The notes under the pieces were generated by a model that saw only the letters and a list, made by a program, of their open reading frames with translations, searched no databases and was not told where the DNA came from. Position numbers and translations under genes: made by a program. A DNA stretch of 64,000 nucleotides from Telopea speciosissima (Eukaryota; Streptophyta; Magnoliopsida; Proteales; Proteaceae): NCBI RefSeq assembly GCF_018873765.1, contig NC_057923.1, positions 8,568,413-8,632,412 of the forward strand, in the 5' to 3' direction. The stretch's first letter is position 1; every line of letters starts with the position of its first letter. Positions 24,243 to 44,193 of the stretch are shown piece after piece.

Positions 24243-27200
24243 AACCCTTCACGTAATTCAAGAAAAGTCCTCACTCAGAATCCTTGTTTGCATGATTTAA
24301 AAAAAAAAAACAAATAAAAATACAAAATAATAATATAATACAACAATTGCTTGGGAATAATGAGGATAAAATAATATTTAGATAGGAAGGGATCTATACG
24401 TTGCTTGCATGTATTGGTATCTCTCACGTCAAGTCAATGGACACACAGACGGCAATGCCTCACAATTTGTATATGGAGGGGACCATTTGATCCGGAAGGA
24501 GGGAGTGTACACCATTTTTCTATTCAAATCTTAACTTCAAAAGTAATAATTGTGTTTGTTTGTCAAGAAATTGATAGGAAAAAAAAAAAGTACTTAAAAA
24601 ATGGGAAAGGGTTCTTTGACCTTGGTTAGTTGATCTCCTACCATGTTAGTCATCAAGCCTATTTAATGTTCCAATGTTAGGTTCATTAGTTTCTCATATG
24701 GTCATAGGTAAAGTCCCCCAATTAAGGTTAAGGTTAAGCCAAATAATAAAGATGGGTGACCTATGGCTAAGTCCATCCTTGGGATCTAAAAGCTACTTTG
24801 AGAATCAATTATAACTTAAAAATGTAAAATGAATTACAAGTTTGGAAACTATTCTTAAGTCTTCAACGCCAAAATAGAACACGTACTTATTATATGTGTC
24901 TGTTCAATAGATATGTGTGTCCATCAAATCTAATTAAATAATTTAAATTTATTTATTATGTCAATTATTGTCCTAAGGTTATACCTTAAATAATGAAAAT
25001 GTTCCCAACACACTCTCTCCTTCTATTTCTCTACACTTTTCTCTCTCTCTCTCTATCTCTCTTTCTCTCTCTCTCTTGGCGACGTGGGTAAGATTTCTTT
25101 TGATTGTACAACGTGATTTCAATTTTTAAATGTGAAATCATTTATCCGCGATGGGGCGCTCCCAATGGTTAAAAAATTCTTTGTCATTCTTTGAACCCAT
25201 GTGTTTCAATATCTGATTTTTTTAAAACATAATTAATTGATTTGTTCGATGTCCCAAGGTTTAGTTTAAGGTGACAAAATCGAATATCCTTCAAGAATAA
25301 GAATAATAATAATAATAACATTAATAAAGAAAAAAGATTGATGAACAAGAGATTTTGTACATTGATTTGTCAAATTGATGGAGATGTTATGATCATTTTA
25401 AATAGGGCATTTATGTCTATCTGATTATATTTAATGGACGTGCACAATCGTGCATAAAACTTTTGTTTAAAATAATAATAATTTTTTTTATTATAAAAAC
25501 CCTTTAAAAAAATATGGGAAACAACCCAATTGATATTTGTAATTAGTATTTTATTTTTTTTCAAAATGTTTATATAATGTGAGTTATGAATCCTACAATC
25601 TCCAATCTCCCATGCAGTTGTTCATTGTTTCTTCCTCTCTCTCTCTCTCTCAACCTCAGAAATCATATATGATTATAGAAAGATCGATGGTTCCTATATT
25701 TCTATTTTAAATACGGGAAAAAGATAGTTGTCAAGTTGCGTGACGCGTGCACCAAGACATAGGAATGACAAAATGCCCAACTCATCTCTCGTGAAATGAA
25801 AAATCTCACCTTTATTGGACACCCTATGTTGGTGCAAGGACCACGCAACCTAATAGTAATCCCCCTCCCTTTAAATATTTCAAGAAATGTTTTTCTTTAA
25901 AGAAGGTTGGTGGATGGTATGCTCCTAATTCTCACTAACAACACTATTGATTCAACCATGCATTTGAATTTCTAAACAATCTTGATAAGCTTTAATATTA
26001 ATTAAAAAATATTGAATGAGTCCGAGGTTATCTGAACCTGCCTGAAAATTTTAAGGCCTTGGTTAGGATTGAAAAGGTCGGACTTTCTAGGCCCAAGGTC
26101 ATGTCGGGTCGGATCTAAGCTTAGGTCTTGGTTTGAGCCCGCCTTGCCCTGTATAGGTATAAATATATGCAAGATAAAGACGATGGATTAGTATCATGGT
26201 TTACATTTAAGGTACAACATTTTATTTAATATATTATTTATATATAAATATTTAGATTAGAATATTTTATTTTATTTTTGGTATAAAACAACTTAAAATG
26301 ACAAAATTAGGGTCAAGCCTAGCCTGCCCTAAGCTTGGTGGGACATGACCTAAATTGAGATATCCTAGTTGGGCCAAGTTGCACCACTAAAAGAAATCTA
26401 TAGATGGCACCCTTGGACAATTTATTTGTCATGCAGCCGCTTTGTTTGAGGCTGGCTTAGGTTCTCGTACAAGAACCATTCTCATATGTCTGCAGTCATT
26501 CACATGTAATCCAGAGGAGGAGTGGATTCCATGTGGATGGTTTGCAGGCATATGAGAATCTGAGTCAACTTCGCTTAGTTTGTTCTTAATTTTTGTTTAC
26601 TGATTTTTAAATCACCCTCAATTAATGGTTTTCATCCCAAAAAACACATTATCGTGATGCATATACACACATTGAGAGAGAGAGATTCAATACAAGGTTA
26701 ATCATATGATTGAGTTTTCTTTTCAAATTTGATTGATGAACAATCTAAATGGTCCTTGACATCTTTGTTAAAATTGTCTCATTAGCGCTTTACTCATTTG
26801 ATGATTAAAACCAGGAGAAATAAAAAAAAAAAAAATCAAATAAATTTTGGGCCATATGATCGAGATAAGCTATGAAATTAAACATGTAGAAGACTCAAGG
26901 GTTGCTCTATTATCTAAATTTAAATTTGATCACATTCAATCTAACCTTTGGCCTTGGAAAAAGAACAAAATAAAAAAATCAACCTTTTATACCAATTTAA
27001 ACAAAAATATATATATATCTACCATATCATCACTCTAGAAAAAAAAAGTGGGTAGGGGGAGGAGGAGAATATAGTTAGTAAATCCACGTATTATACGCGG
27101 ATCCAAATATTTAATTGAAAAAACCACTGTATTGCGTATAAAACATCAGAGTCGGAGAAATATGCAAAAATGAAAGGGGTGATGTATTATACACGTATAA

Positions 27201-28275
27201 AACACATGTTGGTGTCTGTTGATTCTTTTTTCTTATTGTTTGTTGCATTCTTCTTTTTTACCATTGTGATTTTGAGTGAATGTATGGAGACTATAGATTT
27301 GGTAGCACACATTTATAATCAAAAAAGAAAAAAAATAAGACTGAAGTTGAACGAAAAATAGGGAGAATAATAAACATACGTTTTTTTTTATGAGAAAATA
27401 AAAACTATATATTACTTATAGGGCAAATTTACATCAAGGTTATACACAAAATTCGACTTGGTGTTTAATGTCTTATCGGTCCAAAAATGCAAAAGTTTAG
27501 TTAAGTTGTAATTATGACAAATAGAATAGGACACTTCTTCCATCTCCATCCCAATTTTCGTGGCCTTAGGGAGTAGTAACGTATGTTTCATACACCACCT
27601 TATATGAATGCAGATCTTATAAATAAAAGTCACAAATCTTTGAATAATTATAAAATAAGGTTACGATTTTTTTTGCCCTTTCCACCAACCTAATTCACAA
27701 CAAGATATTTTTAATTATAAATTATTGAAATAATTTTAAATAAAAAACCACAAGTAAGTCTTTAAATAATTATAAATTGTTAGAATATTCTGATATTCGA
27801 AAACAAATATCCCTTGGCTTGAGCCTTCTCGTTCCAGTATTGGATTGGTAAAGCAGAGAACGCAGCGATCTTTCTTTAAAACCAAGGTTTTAATAAAAAA
27901 AATAAGAGAATTAGGGATCAAATTGGTCAAAGCCGATTTTGATTTGAATCGATTCAAATCTATCGAAATCAGTCAAAATCAGCGGAATGAAGCAGAATAG
28001 ATGTTAATCAGCCTAATCACTTACGGCCGATTCCGGTTGGGCGAACCAAAAGGAAGAGAGAGAGAGAAGCACGAGGGCATGGTTCGGTAGGTCTGAGTCT
28101 AATCCCGAATATTGACCAACCCAATATCAATCCACTGGTACGATCAAGGGTAAAAAAAAGTAATAAAAATTGATTTTTATTATAAAACAAAGCAATTCCA
28201 TTTGATCTATACCTATTTAGGGTGATTTGGATTGAAACCGATCCGATTTCTGACACTTTTAAACCATGTTAGAGG
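24243..28275. other. AT-rich intergenic sequence with repeat fragments
   Basis: No gene is supported. A CT-rich microsatellite occurs at 25033-25076 and poly-A tracts at 24299-24310 and 26823-26834. Dispersed-repeat-like blocks occur at 26030-26390 (GGGTCGGATC, AGCCTAGCCTGCCC) and 27884-28269 (terminal CAAGGTTTTAA and TTTTAAACCATG, low-confidence inverted ends). Confidence 0.35.
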
Positions 28276-28419
28276 GAATGTGTTATGTGCCTGATGTGGT
28301 TCGATCTAGTGTATAGGTGCTAGATTGAGCCAACTTATTATTGGGTAGGTTAAAGGGTTTGATTTAATGTCTTTCATCAACTTTGGAGTCTTTGGTATAT
28401 CAATCAAGTATCTAATATT

Positions 28420-28432
28420 TGGTATCAAAGCC
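28420..28432 (+). promoter_or_regulatory. Primer-binding site of the TRIM
   Basis: TGGTATCAAAGCC just after the 5' LTR matches the tRNA-iMet-complementary site TGGTATCAGAGC except for one base. Confidence 0.7.
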
Positions 28433-28846
28433 AGTTACCATATCACAATTTCGAGTCACGAAACGGCTACCTAGGAGAACGACTGCCTACCGCCAGGCAA
28501 AAACCCTGGAGCAGAATGCAGTCGATTGGAAATGGCTATCTACCACTAAAGTGAGAACCACCGAGGACGATAGTTGTGGAAGCGTGGTGGTCTGTTATGT
28601 GCCTAAAGTGTATGGGTGTTAGATTGGGCCAGCCTAGTATGTGATAGGTTAAGGGCGTGTTTGGTTCGGTGAACCAATTGATGCTGCACCAATAGATTCA
28701 TGATTCCGAATTAAAAAAACCGTTTGGTTCAAAATGATGGTGAACTGATCCGGGTTCATGAATCTACCTAATTCACATTTTTTCATGTAAATGTGAATTA
28801 TATTTGGGTCCACCTACATATTTGATTCAAGAAAAATAAGCCCTAG

Positions 28847-28854
28847 TATAAATA
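28847..28854 (+). promoter_or_regulatory. TATA box inside the PIF/Harbinger element
   Basis: A perfect TATAAATA sits about 195 bp inside the left end, upstream of GC-richer sequence. It may be the remnant of the transposase-gene promoter kept by a deletion derivative. Confidence 0.4.
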
Positions 28855-28929
28855 CCCCTCTTATTTTGTGCACCAATCTTGATTCCTACCCATCGAGCTG
28901 AAGAACGAAAGCCGTGATAGGCGCTATTC

Positions 28930-29122
28930 GTCGTTGCCGAAGGGAGAAGAAGGCTGAAGAACGAAAGCATCGACTCTCTGTTCGTCATTGCCGAAGGGAG
29001 AAGAAGCTCGTCGTTGCCGAAGGGAGAAGAAGGTCGTCTTGCCGAAGGAAGAAGAAGGCGAAGGGAGAAGAAGGCCGTGGAACTTGCACCTGGAGAAGAA
29101 GGCAAAGGGAGAAGAAGGCTTT
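28930..29122. repeat. Degenerate minisatellite of GCCGAAGGGAGAAGAAGG-like units
   Basis: The motif GCCGAAGGGAGAAGAAG recurs at least five times with variable spacing and small changes. It produces long Lys/Arg/Glu-rich or, antisense, Ser/Leu-rich open frames that are probably not genes. Confidence 0.75.
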
Positions 29123-29258
29123 TTCTTGCAATCAACCTGTGATTTCTCAAGGGTTTGAAGTTGAGAAAAAAGGCTTTTTCTTGTGATCAAGTGGGGAAGA
29201 GGAGACCTGCAACTCCACAGGAGATTCAAGGTGATTTCTCTCATCTCTCCCGTCTCTT

Positions 29259-29261
<3 letters not shown>

Positions 29262-29312
<51 letters not shown>
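29262..29312. repeat. (CT)n microsatellite
   Basis: About 25 uninterrupted CT dinucleotides. Confidence 0.95.
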
Positions 29313-29315
<3 letters not shown>

Positions 29316-31235
29316 CGCAACCCTTACAACTGAAACCATTTACCTACGATTTTGCAAACCTAGGTCCCCCTCTCGCCTTCTCCCTCCCTCTCCCGATTTT
29401 TACAAAATTGATTTCGGGTTTAGGATCTGAAATCTATTCTAAATCCTAAAATGTCGGATGCCTATTTGCACCCTCTCGTTCGAGTTACGATGGGAACAGG
29501 AAAACCTAGACACAATGGAGGTCTGATGTCTCTTCTCAGTGGAAGTCTGAGGAACCCCATTTTTAGGTTGGCATATTTTAGACTTTGAAAATGTTGTTCT
29601 ATTTGTCATTTGTAAGGGAAAGTATAAGTGTAGACTTTAGATTAAAAAAGGACTTTGTTTCGATTTGGTTCATCCTCTGTGATTGAGTGGGGATTATTGT
29701 TGCTACAATTGCAAAGCAGCTGCGTAATAGCTTCATATTCTTTCAAAAAATTTTCCAATTTGAAGATTTTGGGAGATGGATGGGAATGTTTGTACATTTT
29801 ACGGCCTGTGTGTGTAAATAAAAGTCGATTAACTGCAGCTCTGTCTTTTCCATTTTCTATACCCTACTTTAAATTTGTTAGAATTCATGGAATGTAGCTT
29901 CATTTTGATCCTCAATTTCCATAGGTTTGCTTGTGTTAATTAAAAATTGTAATTGAAATTTATATGCAATCTTTCCTAACTACTCATCATCATCACCTAC
30001 TTGGTCAAATAACAACCAGTTTATCTTCATCATTGATGGGTAGGAATGACTTATTTAAGTAGTGAGTCAATGGCATGGACAGATCCATGCATGTCATCAG
30101 CTTATAACCCAATTCAAAACTAACAAAAATGTCGTTTGTAATACTTGTGTGGCTGATGAGATGGGATTTTCAGATTTGAAGAGGGCTCTCAGCTTTGGGT
30201 TTCACTATTCAAGCACTGCAATATTATAGATAAGGTGGGCCACATTGCCTCCATTATTGTGTGGCCGATGAGATAGATTTCTCCTCTCAATCTCCTGTGT
30301 CCCCCAATAATGGTAGTTAGGTTACTAGTTCTGGCTTATTAAAAGTGGGATTATTCTGATGGACTTCTTCAAGATCCCTACTAATTTTGGGAAGTAAGTT
30401 TCAGTCTGCACATCTCTTTGCTACCCTTCCATCAATTAGATTAGATTTGGACAACGAGAACATCTACATCTAATAAATGAGTGTTGGAAATTTGGAATTG
30501 AATTCATGAGTCTGATTCTGAATGCCTCCTTTAACCCCCACGAATGTCTAGCTAAAAGTTTAAGCATTTGGGCTTTTGGCATAGTAATTCTTTATGAAAG
30601 GGAAAGAAACTAGACTAAAGAAGAAATAATTATATGATAGATTTGATTGAGCTTATTGAGCAAGAGAGAGAGAGAAGAGAGAGAGGTGTGTGGCTCTTTG
30701 TCTCCACTGCTTGAATGGTACATGTAGGAAGGGTTGGTTGATGAGATCTTGAGGTTGTTCGATCCATGCTTGAGATGTGGTTCTTTGTCTCAATGTGAAT
30801 GTTAATGTTAATTGATTATGTTAGTCAATGTGAATGTGAATGGGCGTATGCAGGGGGGAAGTATGTGAATGGATTATACTATTGTTTAACCTAATATTTG
30901 CAGGACAAGTCAATACTTTTCTTTATATTTTCTAACAAGTAAATGGGTGTGCTGCTCATTATTTACTTGAATCATTTTCTCATCATATTGTTATCTCAAT
31001 TCATCGATTGTGTGCTTAGAACTTAAAGTGTTTTTTGCTAGTAATACCTTATGACAGCTATAACAATGGATCCATACACCAAATCCTTTTGAGAAAGTTA
31101 ATTGAGTGCTAGTATCTTTGTAGGCCCAGTTTAGTTTACTCAACTTGAGAAAAAACTCATTGGACAATGTATTTCCCTAGTTCATCTTAGTTGCTGAAAT
31201 ACCCTTTTGTCTCCACTGATTGAATACTACTTGAT

Positions 31236-31323
31236 GGATCTTTAGCTCAAATTGGTAGAGCACTTGAAACATGCTAACATGAGCATGTTCCAAGGGGATG
31301 GTGGTTCGAATCCACCAAAGCCC
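31236..31323 (+). ncRNA. tRNA-like sequence with pol III A/B boxes and an enlarged anticodon arm
   Basis: The D-arm region TAGCTCAAATTGG matches the A box, with a GCTC/GAGC stem at 31245-31248/31258-31261. GGTTCGAATCC is a perfect B box, within a 5-bp T stem GGTGG/CCACC (31300-31304/31312-31316) and loop TTCGAAT. Acceptor strands GGATCTT and AAAGCCC pair only in part. Between the arms, 31263-31294 forms one long hairpin: CTTG, one mismatch, AACATGCT, loop AACATG, then the complements. That gives about 13 bp instead of the usual 5, so there is no normal anticodon loop. TTTTT (31324-31328) follows as a pol III terminator. It is a tRNA pseudogene or tRNA-derived RNA rather than a working tRNA. 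Confidence 0.6.
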
Positions 31324-31790
31324 TTTTTATTCAAATGTTTATAGCATAGTCAGTTATGACACTAATCCAAATAAGAACCCAATTTTTAATGGCATCTTTG
31401 AAATTTGACATATTTTTATAATTACTTTAGTTATATTAATGAGATATTTTAGTTTTATGCTAAGGTTGGTAAGAGAGAAAATGATTTTACAAGTATTTTT
31501 TGGTATAATTTAGAAGGACTCAGGGTAACCAAACAGTTTTTCATATAAATTCAAATAGAATCCAATTGACAGACTCAGAGTAACCAAACAGTTTAATCTG
31601 TTAGGACAATGGATCCATTGGTGCAATGCCAATTGGTTCCTCACCAATATCAATGCAACCACCACTTGGTTCACCGAACCAAACACGCCCTAAAGGGCTT
31701 GATTTAACACGTTCTATCTACTTTGGAGCTTTTGGTGTATCAGTTAAGTACCTAATAGAATGTCTATCTTTCTCTTTCACCATCTAGGGT

Positions 31791-32269
31791 ACGGTTTTAA
31801 ATATGAAATCGATAATTGAATCGGCCAGTGATGTTCCCAACTTAAATCGATCGGAATCCATCAGAATCAACCAAAAATTACTAGAAATCAACAGGACCTG
31901 TGTGAATCGATCGAATAGGTCAGTGTCGAGTTTAATACGTATCAGCTAATTCGACCGGTCTGATTTCAATTTTTGAAAACTCATGTATAAGTGTGTTGAC
32001 GACTCTTGGAAGGCACAGAGAAAGGGTGGTGATCTTCTCTCCTTTTTTGCTTTTCCCTTCTAATTAAAGTTTTAAATAATTGGGATTCAGATCAGTGAAT
32101 CGACCGATTTGGATTGGAATCGACCGACACTGATCCTGATTTCGACCAATCCTATTCGTTGCTTCTTGAATCGGAATCGAATCGGACCTGAATTGGTTGA
32201 TTCCTAGTAATTTCTTTTGTAATTCATCTTGTATCGGACCAATTGCCGATTCCGAGTTTTAAAACCTTG
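31791..32269. repeat. Dispersed repeat with GGTTTTAAA inverted ends
   Basis: It starts ACGGTTTTAAATATGAAATC and ends with TTTTAAAACCTTG; the reverse complement of the end aligns to the start over GGTTTTAAA and then ATCGG/AATTG. The interior is rich in AATCGATCGGAATC-like strings also found at 27900-27990. It is a likely non-autonomous DNA element, with no target duplication confirmed. Confidence 0.4.
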
Positions 32270-32815
32270 TTTACTTTTAAAAACAGAACCCAAGAAGGAA
32301 CAACAAGACTCCTGGGATTCAACATTGAAGCTCAGATGTATGGATCACATTTTCTTCATGAGACGAGCTTAAAGTTGCGGGATTCTCATACAATTTATTC
32401 ATTCCTTTCCCCAATTTGGTCTGTACTGTTAATTATATATTACTGGTGATGAGTTTGTTTTCAAATAGCTTTCGAACAAGTCAACTCTGGAAACTATGCA
32501 AAATTTAAAAAAAAAGATTATTTCCAATGCTTGATGAAACGGTTGTGCTTCTTCAAATTAATAGAATGATACTGGGTTTTATGATTCACAACCAGGTAAG
32601 AGGGTTGGTAGTTGTTTATTGAAGGAAGTTTTCTGAAACACATAACGCCAATTAATTCATTCCTTGGTCTGCCATTAGTCTTCCTTCTCCTTCATTCATC
32701 GAGTGGATTCACACTTCACAGTGATGAGAGAACACGAAAATGATGCTGGAGTGCCGAAGCTTCTTTAACCCCACTTGAAGAACATAGAAAATATACCACA
32801 GAGAGGTTTGAACAA

Positions 32816-41040
<8,225 letters not shown>

Positions 41041-41856
41041 TCTTTCACCTGATGTTGTTTCCCTTAATGGTGAAATGTTGTAGCAAGATTTGCTCTCTCT
41101 CTCTCTCTCTCTCTCACATTTATAATATGGAGCACAGTTTTGCTATAATCAAAACTAACCAGATCAAAATTACCAAACCTGATTGAGCAGCCAAAATTAT
41201 ATTAGTGTTTCATATTCAAATTTCAAAAGGATACAAGTCCAGAATAGAAGAAGCCTCATTTCAAAAGCTGCTGAGAATGGAAATGATCTCAATCTCTCAG
41301 TTGTCTGGTGAATTATTCTACTATTAAAAGAAAATTTGATCTTCTTGGCTTTGGTTGTCTTCTATGAAATGACAAAATTACTCCTTAACTTTTATTTAAT
41401 AGCAATATAATGATTCTTTTCTCAAGAAATCTTTTAACTGTGGTTTTATTTTGTAATTTGATCTATCTAACTATAAAATCACACAATTATCCCTATTTTT
41501 GTTTTCATCTAGCAAAGTTTTACAGTTTTGAGAAGGAAAATTATAATTCATTTTTTGTAATAGTGTCCATCACATAATTAGGTTTTAAACGCATTTGGTC
41601 ATATACAAAAATATATCTTAACATGTTATATTAAGTTGAAGAATAGATTCCTTGATAATAAAATGTGAAAATATCAACAGCATTTATGGACTTTCTCTAT
41701 GGTATTACTAGTTAATGGACTTAACCAGCACTCCCATGTGTCTATCTCTCTCTTCCTCAAAATAAGGGGGCAAAGATGTCTTTTCTTATGAAGAGAAGAG
41801 AGATAGACTCATGGGACTGCTGGCATAGGCCACACTCCCGGACAGAGTTCTTTTTT
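41041..41856. other. HIPL 3' flank and intergenic sequence
   Basis: A CT microsatellite lies at 41091-41115, probably in the HIPL 3' untranslated region. The rest is AT-rich with no recognised gene. Confidence 0.4.
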
Positions 41857-42319
41857 CTAATTATTTACAATAGTTATGAGGTCCTCTGGAAAGGAGGAGA
41901 CCCAATGACCTGACCTTAGGTAAGATAAAGACCACCTACTTATATCATGAGCAAGAGAGTTTCCCTCTGGATAAACAAAGTAAAAATCACAGAAGGTTAA
42001 GGACTCATTTACAGACTTGATATCGCCAATCACAACTAAAAAATCTATCGGCGGATGAGAGAAATCGTCAATAATGTAATGAATAAGAGCTTGGGAGTCC
42101 GAATGAACACCAACCATGTCTATACCTCCCAAGTATAGCCCTCTTCAATCCAAACTTGATTGCAAGGGCCTTGTCAACCATAACTGAGGAAGGGAACAAA
42201 TGATCTGTTCTCTTGCAACTTAAGCGAGTTAGCTTAACTAAAAATATTTTAAGAACAGTTCTTGGTTCTTGGGTGGCCCACCTAGGAATCGCTTCTTGCA
42301 TGGCCCAAATATTTGTCAT
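41857..42319 (-). pseudogene. Degenerate LINE RNase H-domain fragment
   Basis: Two overlapping minus-strand frames together give KALAIKFGLKRAILGRY, then VHSDSQALIHYI, then SVNESLTFCDFYFVYPEGN and SLAHDISRWSL. This is the C-terminal RNase H-like domain common in plant non-LTR retrotransposons (the E/D-containing ALAIKFGL and DSQALI blocks and the REGN.AH motif). A frameshift near 42100 separates the halves and the reverse transcriptase is absent. Expression as a protein is unlikely. Confidence 0.75.
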
Positions 42320-42954
42320 ATGGCAATGTTAGATGGAGCCCAATTTTTGTTGGCGTGAAGATCCGTAGATCGTTAGCTCAAATGTCAAATTTAACCCAAT
42401 CAGAGTTTGCCAAGTGGTAAAATACAGATTTGAAAATTTTAGAACCATGGGAATGCACAATAGTGGTCGGAAAACCATAGGTGTACACGTATATACATGA
42501 GGATGCATGCCAATACACGAAAAGGTATTTGATTGAATAATCTGTCAAAAGTAAATTTGAACAAGAATTCTCAATTGAGTATGAAATTAGACACATGATT
42601 AATCTAGAATTTAGACTATATCCTCTCAATTTCTCTCTCTCAGAATTGTCACATCATAAAACTTGAACTCAACTGGCAAGCCACCAACTTTTGCTTGCTT
42701 TCAATAGTTAATAACTCCTCACAGCAATAGTTTCTTTAACAATAATTCGTGTTAGTCAATAATAAGCAGTTTTGAAAACCTAGCCGAGTTAGACCGAAGG
42801 TGAAGGGACATTTCAAAATTTAGTTCAAATATGGGCTTGGAGGTTACCTCATATTGGCTAGGCACTCAAATTAGGGTATTTAACCAATCTGTTGCATACG
42901 TTGATTATCTGCATTTTGGTTGAAGTTAGGTTACAAAAGGGACAAAAACAAAAG

Positions 42955-43298
42955 GGTAAATTACACGTCATCTCCTGGTTTTCAAACGAAACTCAAATCA
43001 CCCCCTTGTTTTTGAAAATACTCAAATCACCCCCTGTATTAGACCCCAATATGACAAATTAGTCCTTACCGTTAGTTTTATGTTGTTAAGTGATGATGTC
43101 ATCCAGTTAAATAAATTTAAATCCCTAAACTACCCATGACCAGTGTTTTATGTTGTTAAGTGATGATTTAATTCTAATGTTTTAGTACAAGGGTAAAATA
43201 GTCGTTTCACACCAATAACTAACAGCAAACTAACATCGATGCTGTAGAGGGGCACAGATGAGTATTTTAAAACATCAGGGGGTGACGTGTAATTTACC
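42955..43298. mobile_element. Small Mutator-like element, about 344 bp
   Basis: The left end GGTAAATTACACGTCATCTC and the right end ATGACGTGTAATTTACC-like sequence (GGGGGTGACGTGTAATTTAC) are inverted repeats. The flanks are A-rich, so the 9-bp target duplication is ambiguous. A direct repeat TTTATGTTGTTAAGTGATGA occurs inside at about 43078 and 43148. The GTTAAGTGATGATGTCA motif is shared with the large MULE at 47710. Confidence 0.6.
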
Positions 43299-44005
43299 AA
43301 AAATAAAACATATATATTACATGTAATATTATAGTTGTCATGATGCATGAATTGCATTTGACCTGATCCTTAGTAAGGGTATGTAGGTAACTTTGCAACA
43401 TTATGTCCAAGTTCGGTCTCTCCTATCTATACATTTTATTTTCCCCATATTCTTCTCATACCATGTATATATTGTATTCACATTTTTTTATCAGCTTTTC
43501 AACTTTACAACATAGATCAGGATTAGTTTATTTTCCATGATTTTATTATGTGTGCTAGTATACATGACTAGTAAGCTTAGGAATATTCTAAATAGAAGGA
43601 CACCGGCCTCCGGCCAAGCGAACTTGGTGTCTTACACCTTCCAGTCTGTAATCTTAAACTGGACCTAGAGCTAGGTAGACCAAAACCTTATCCATTGGAT
43701 GCATTCTCTTCCTTATGAGAGGAAGACAGATATGAGTTCTAGACCCTTATCTAGGTGACAACTTTTAAAGAGAACCCTTTACTCCTCTCTTCCCACAAGG
43801 AACCGAGAGAGGGGCGATACCCCCGAAATGTGCATACCTCTCTGTATGCCTACACTAACTATTGCTCATTTTTCACTACATTTGGTTCATAATGTAGTGT
43901 GTCGCTTACTCTGGCAAGGAATGCCCCAGCATAACATTGATAATATATAGAATCCGTGTAAAATGGGTTTGGCTAGGTTTTTTTTAGTGTTTGATGTCGA
44001 CCTTA

Positions 44006-44183
44006 GGAAAATTATCACCTCCAGTTTGCTGACCGGCCCAGTTCCCCAGTTCCTCTAATAGGGGGATGGTGGACCCCACTCGGGCAGGGTGTTTGGGCAT
44101 GGGTAGAGAGGTCATTTCAATCCCCCTTTGTTAGAGGAACTGGGGAACTGGGCCGGTCAGCAAACTGGAGGTGATAAAGATCT
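44006..44183. mobile_element. Palindromic MITE, copy 1 (178 bp)
   Basis: GGAAAATTATCACCTCCAGT begins the left arm, followed by TTGCTGACCGGCCCAGTTCC and CCAGTTCCTCTAA. The right arm is the reverse complement (TTAGAGGAACTGGGGAACTG, GGCCGGTCAGCAAACTGG). A 10-bp direct repeat GTCGACCTTA flanks it (43996-44005 and 44184-44193), fitting a Mutator-type insertion. Confidence 0.88.
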
Positions 44184-44193
44184 GTCGACCTTA

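Larger units (their letters stand above)
28653..31690. mobile_element. PIF/Harbinger-type element, 3,038 bp, nested in the TRIM 3' LTR
   Basis: The left end is GGGCGTGTTTGGTTCGGTGA. The right end is its exact reverse complement, and identity runs for 25 bp. The flanking TAA (28650-28652 and 31691-31693) is the expected 3-bp target duplication. No transposase or Myb-like ORF is recognisable. The left interior has a TATA box, a purine-rich minisatellite and a long CT repeat; the right interior has a tRNA-like unit. Removing the element plus one TAA restores a continuous TRIM LTR (GGTTAAAGGG, as in the 5' LTR). Confidence 0.9.
28281..31757 (+). mobile_element. TRIM (miniature LTR retroelement), interrupted by a PIF/Harbinger element
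   Basis: 5' LTR at 28281-28417 (137 bp, TGTTATGTGCC...CTAATA). It is followed by TGGTATCAAAGCC (28420-28432), one base off the initiator tRNA-Met primer-binding consensus. The internal region is only about 170 bp, and a purine-rich GGAAGCGTGGTGG precedes the 3' LTR, which starts at 28593. That LTR breaks at 28652, where a 3,038-bp PIF/Harbinger was inserted, and resumes at 31694-31757. Flanking 5-bp duplications GAATG (28276-28280 and 31758-31762) close the element. Without the insert it is about 436 bp with no coding capacity. The LTRs are visibly diverged, so it is old. Confidence 0.85.

Noticed and set aside
24038..24300. Overlapping ORFs on both strands
   Set aside because: Caused by the palindromic MITE; the same sequence read from both arms.
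28827..29262. Several 90-110 codon frames on both strands
   Set aside because: They arise from the GAAGGGAGAAGAAGG minisatellite inside the PIF/Harbinger element.
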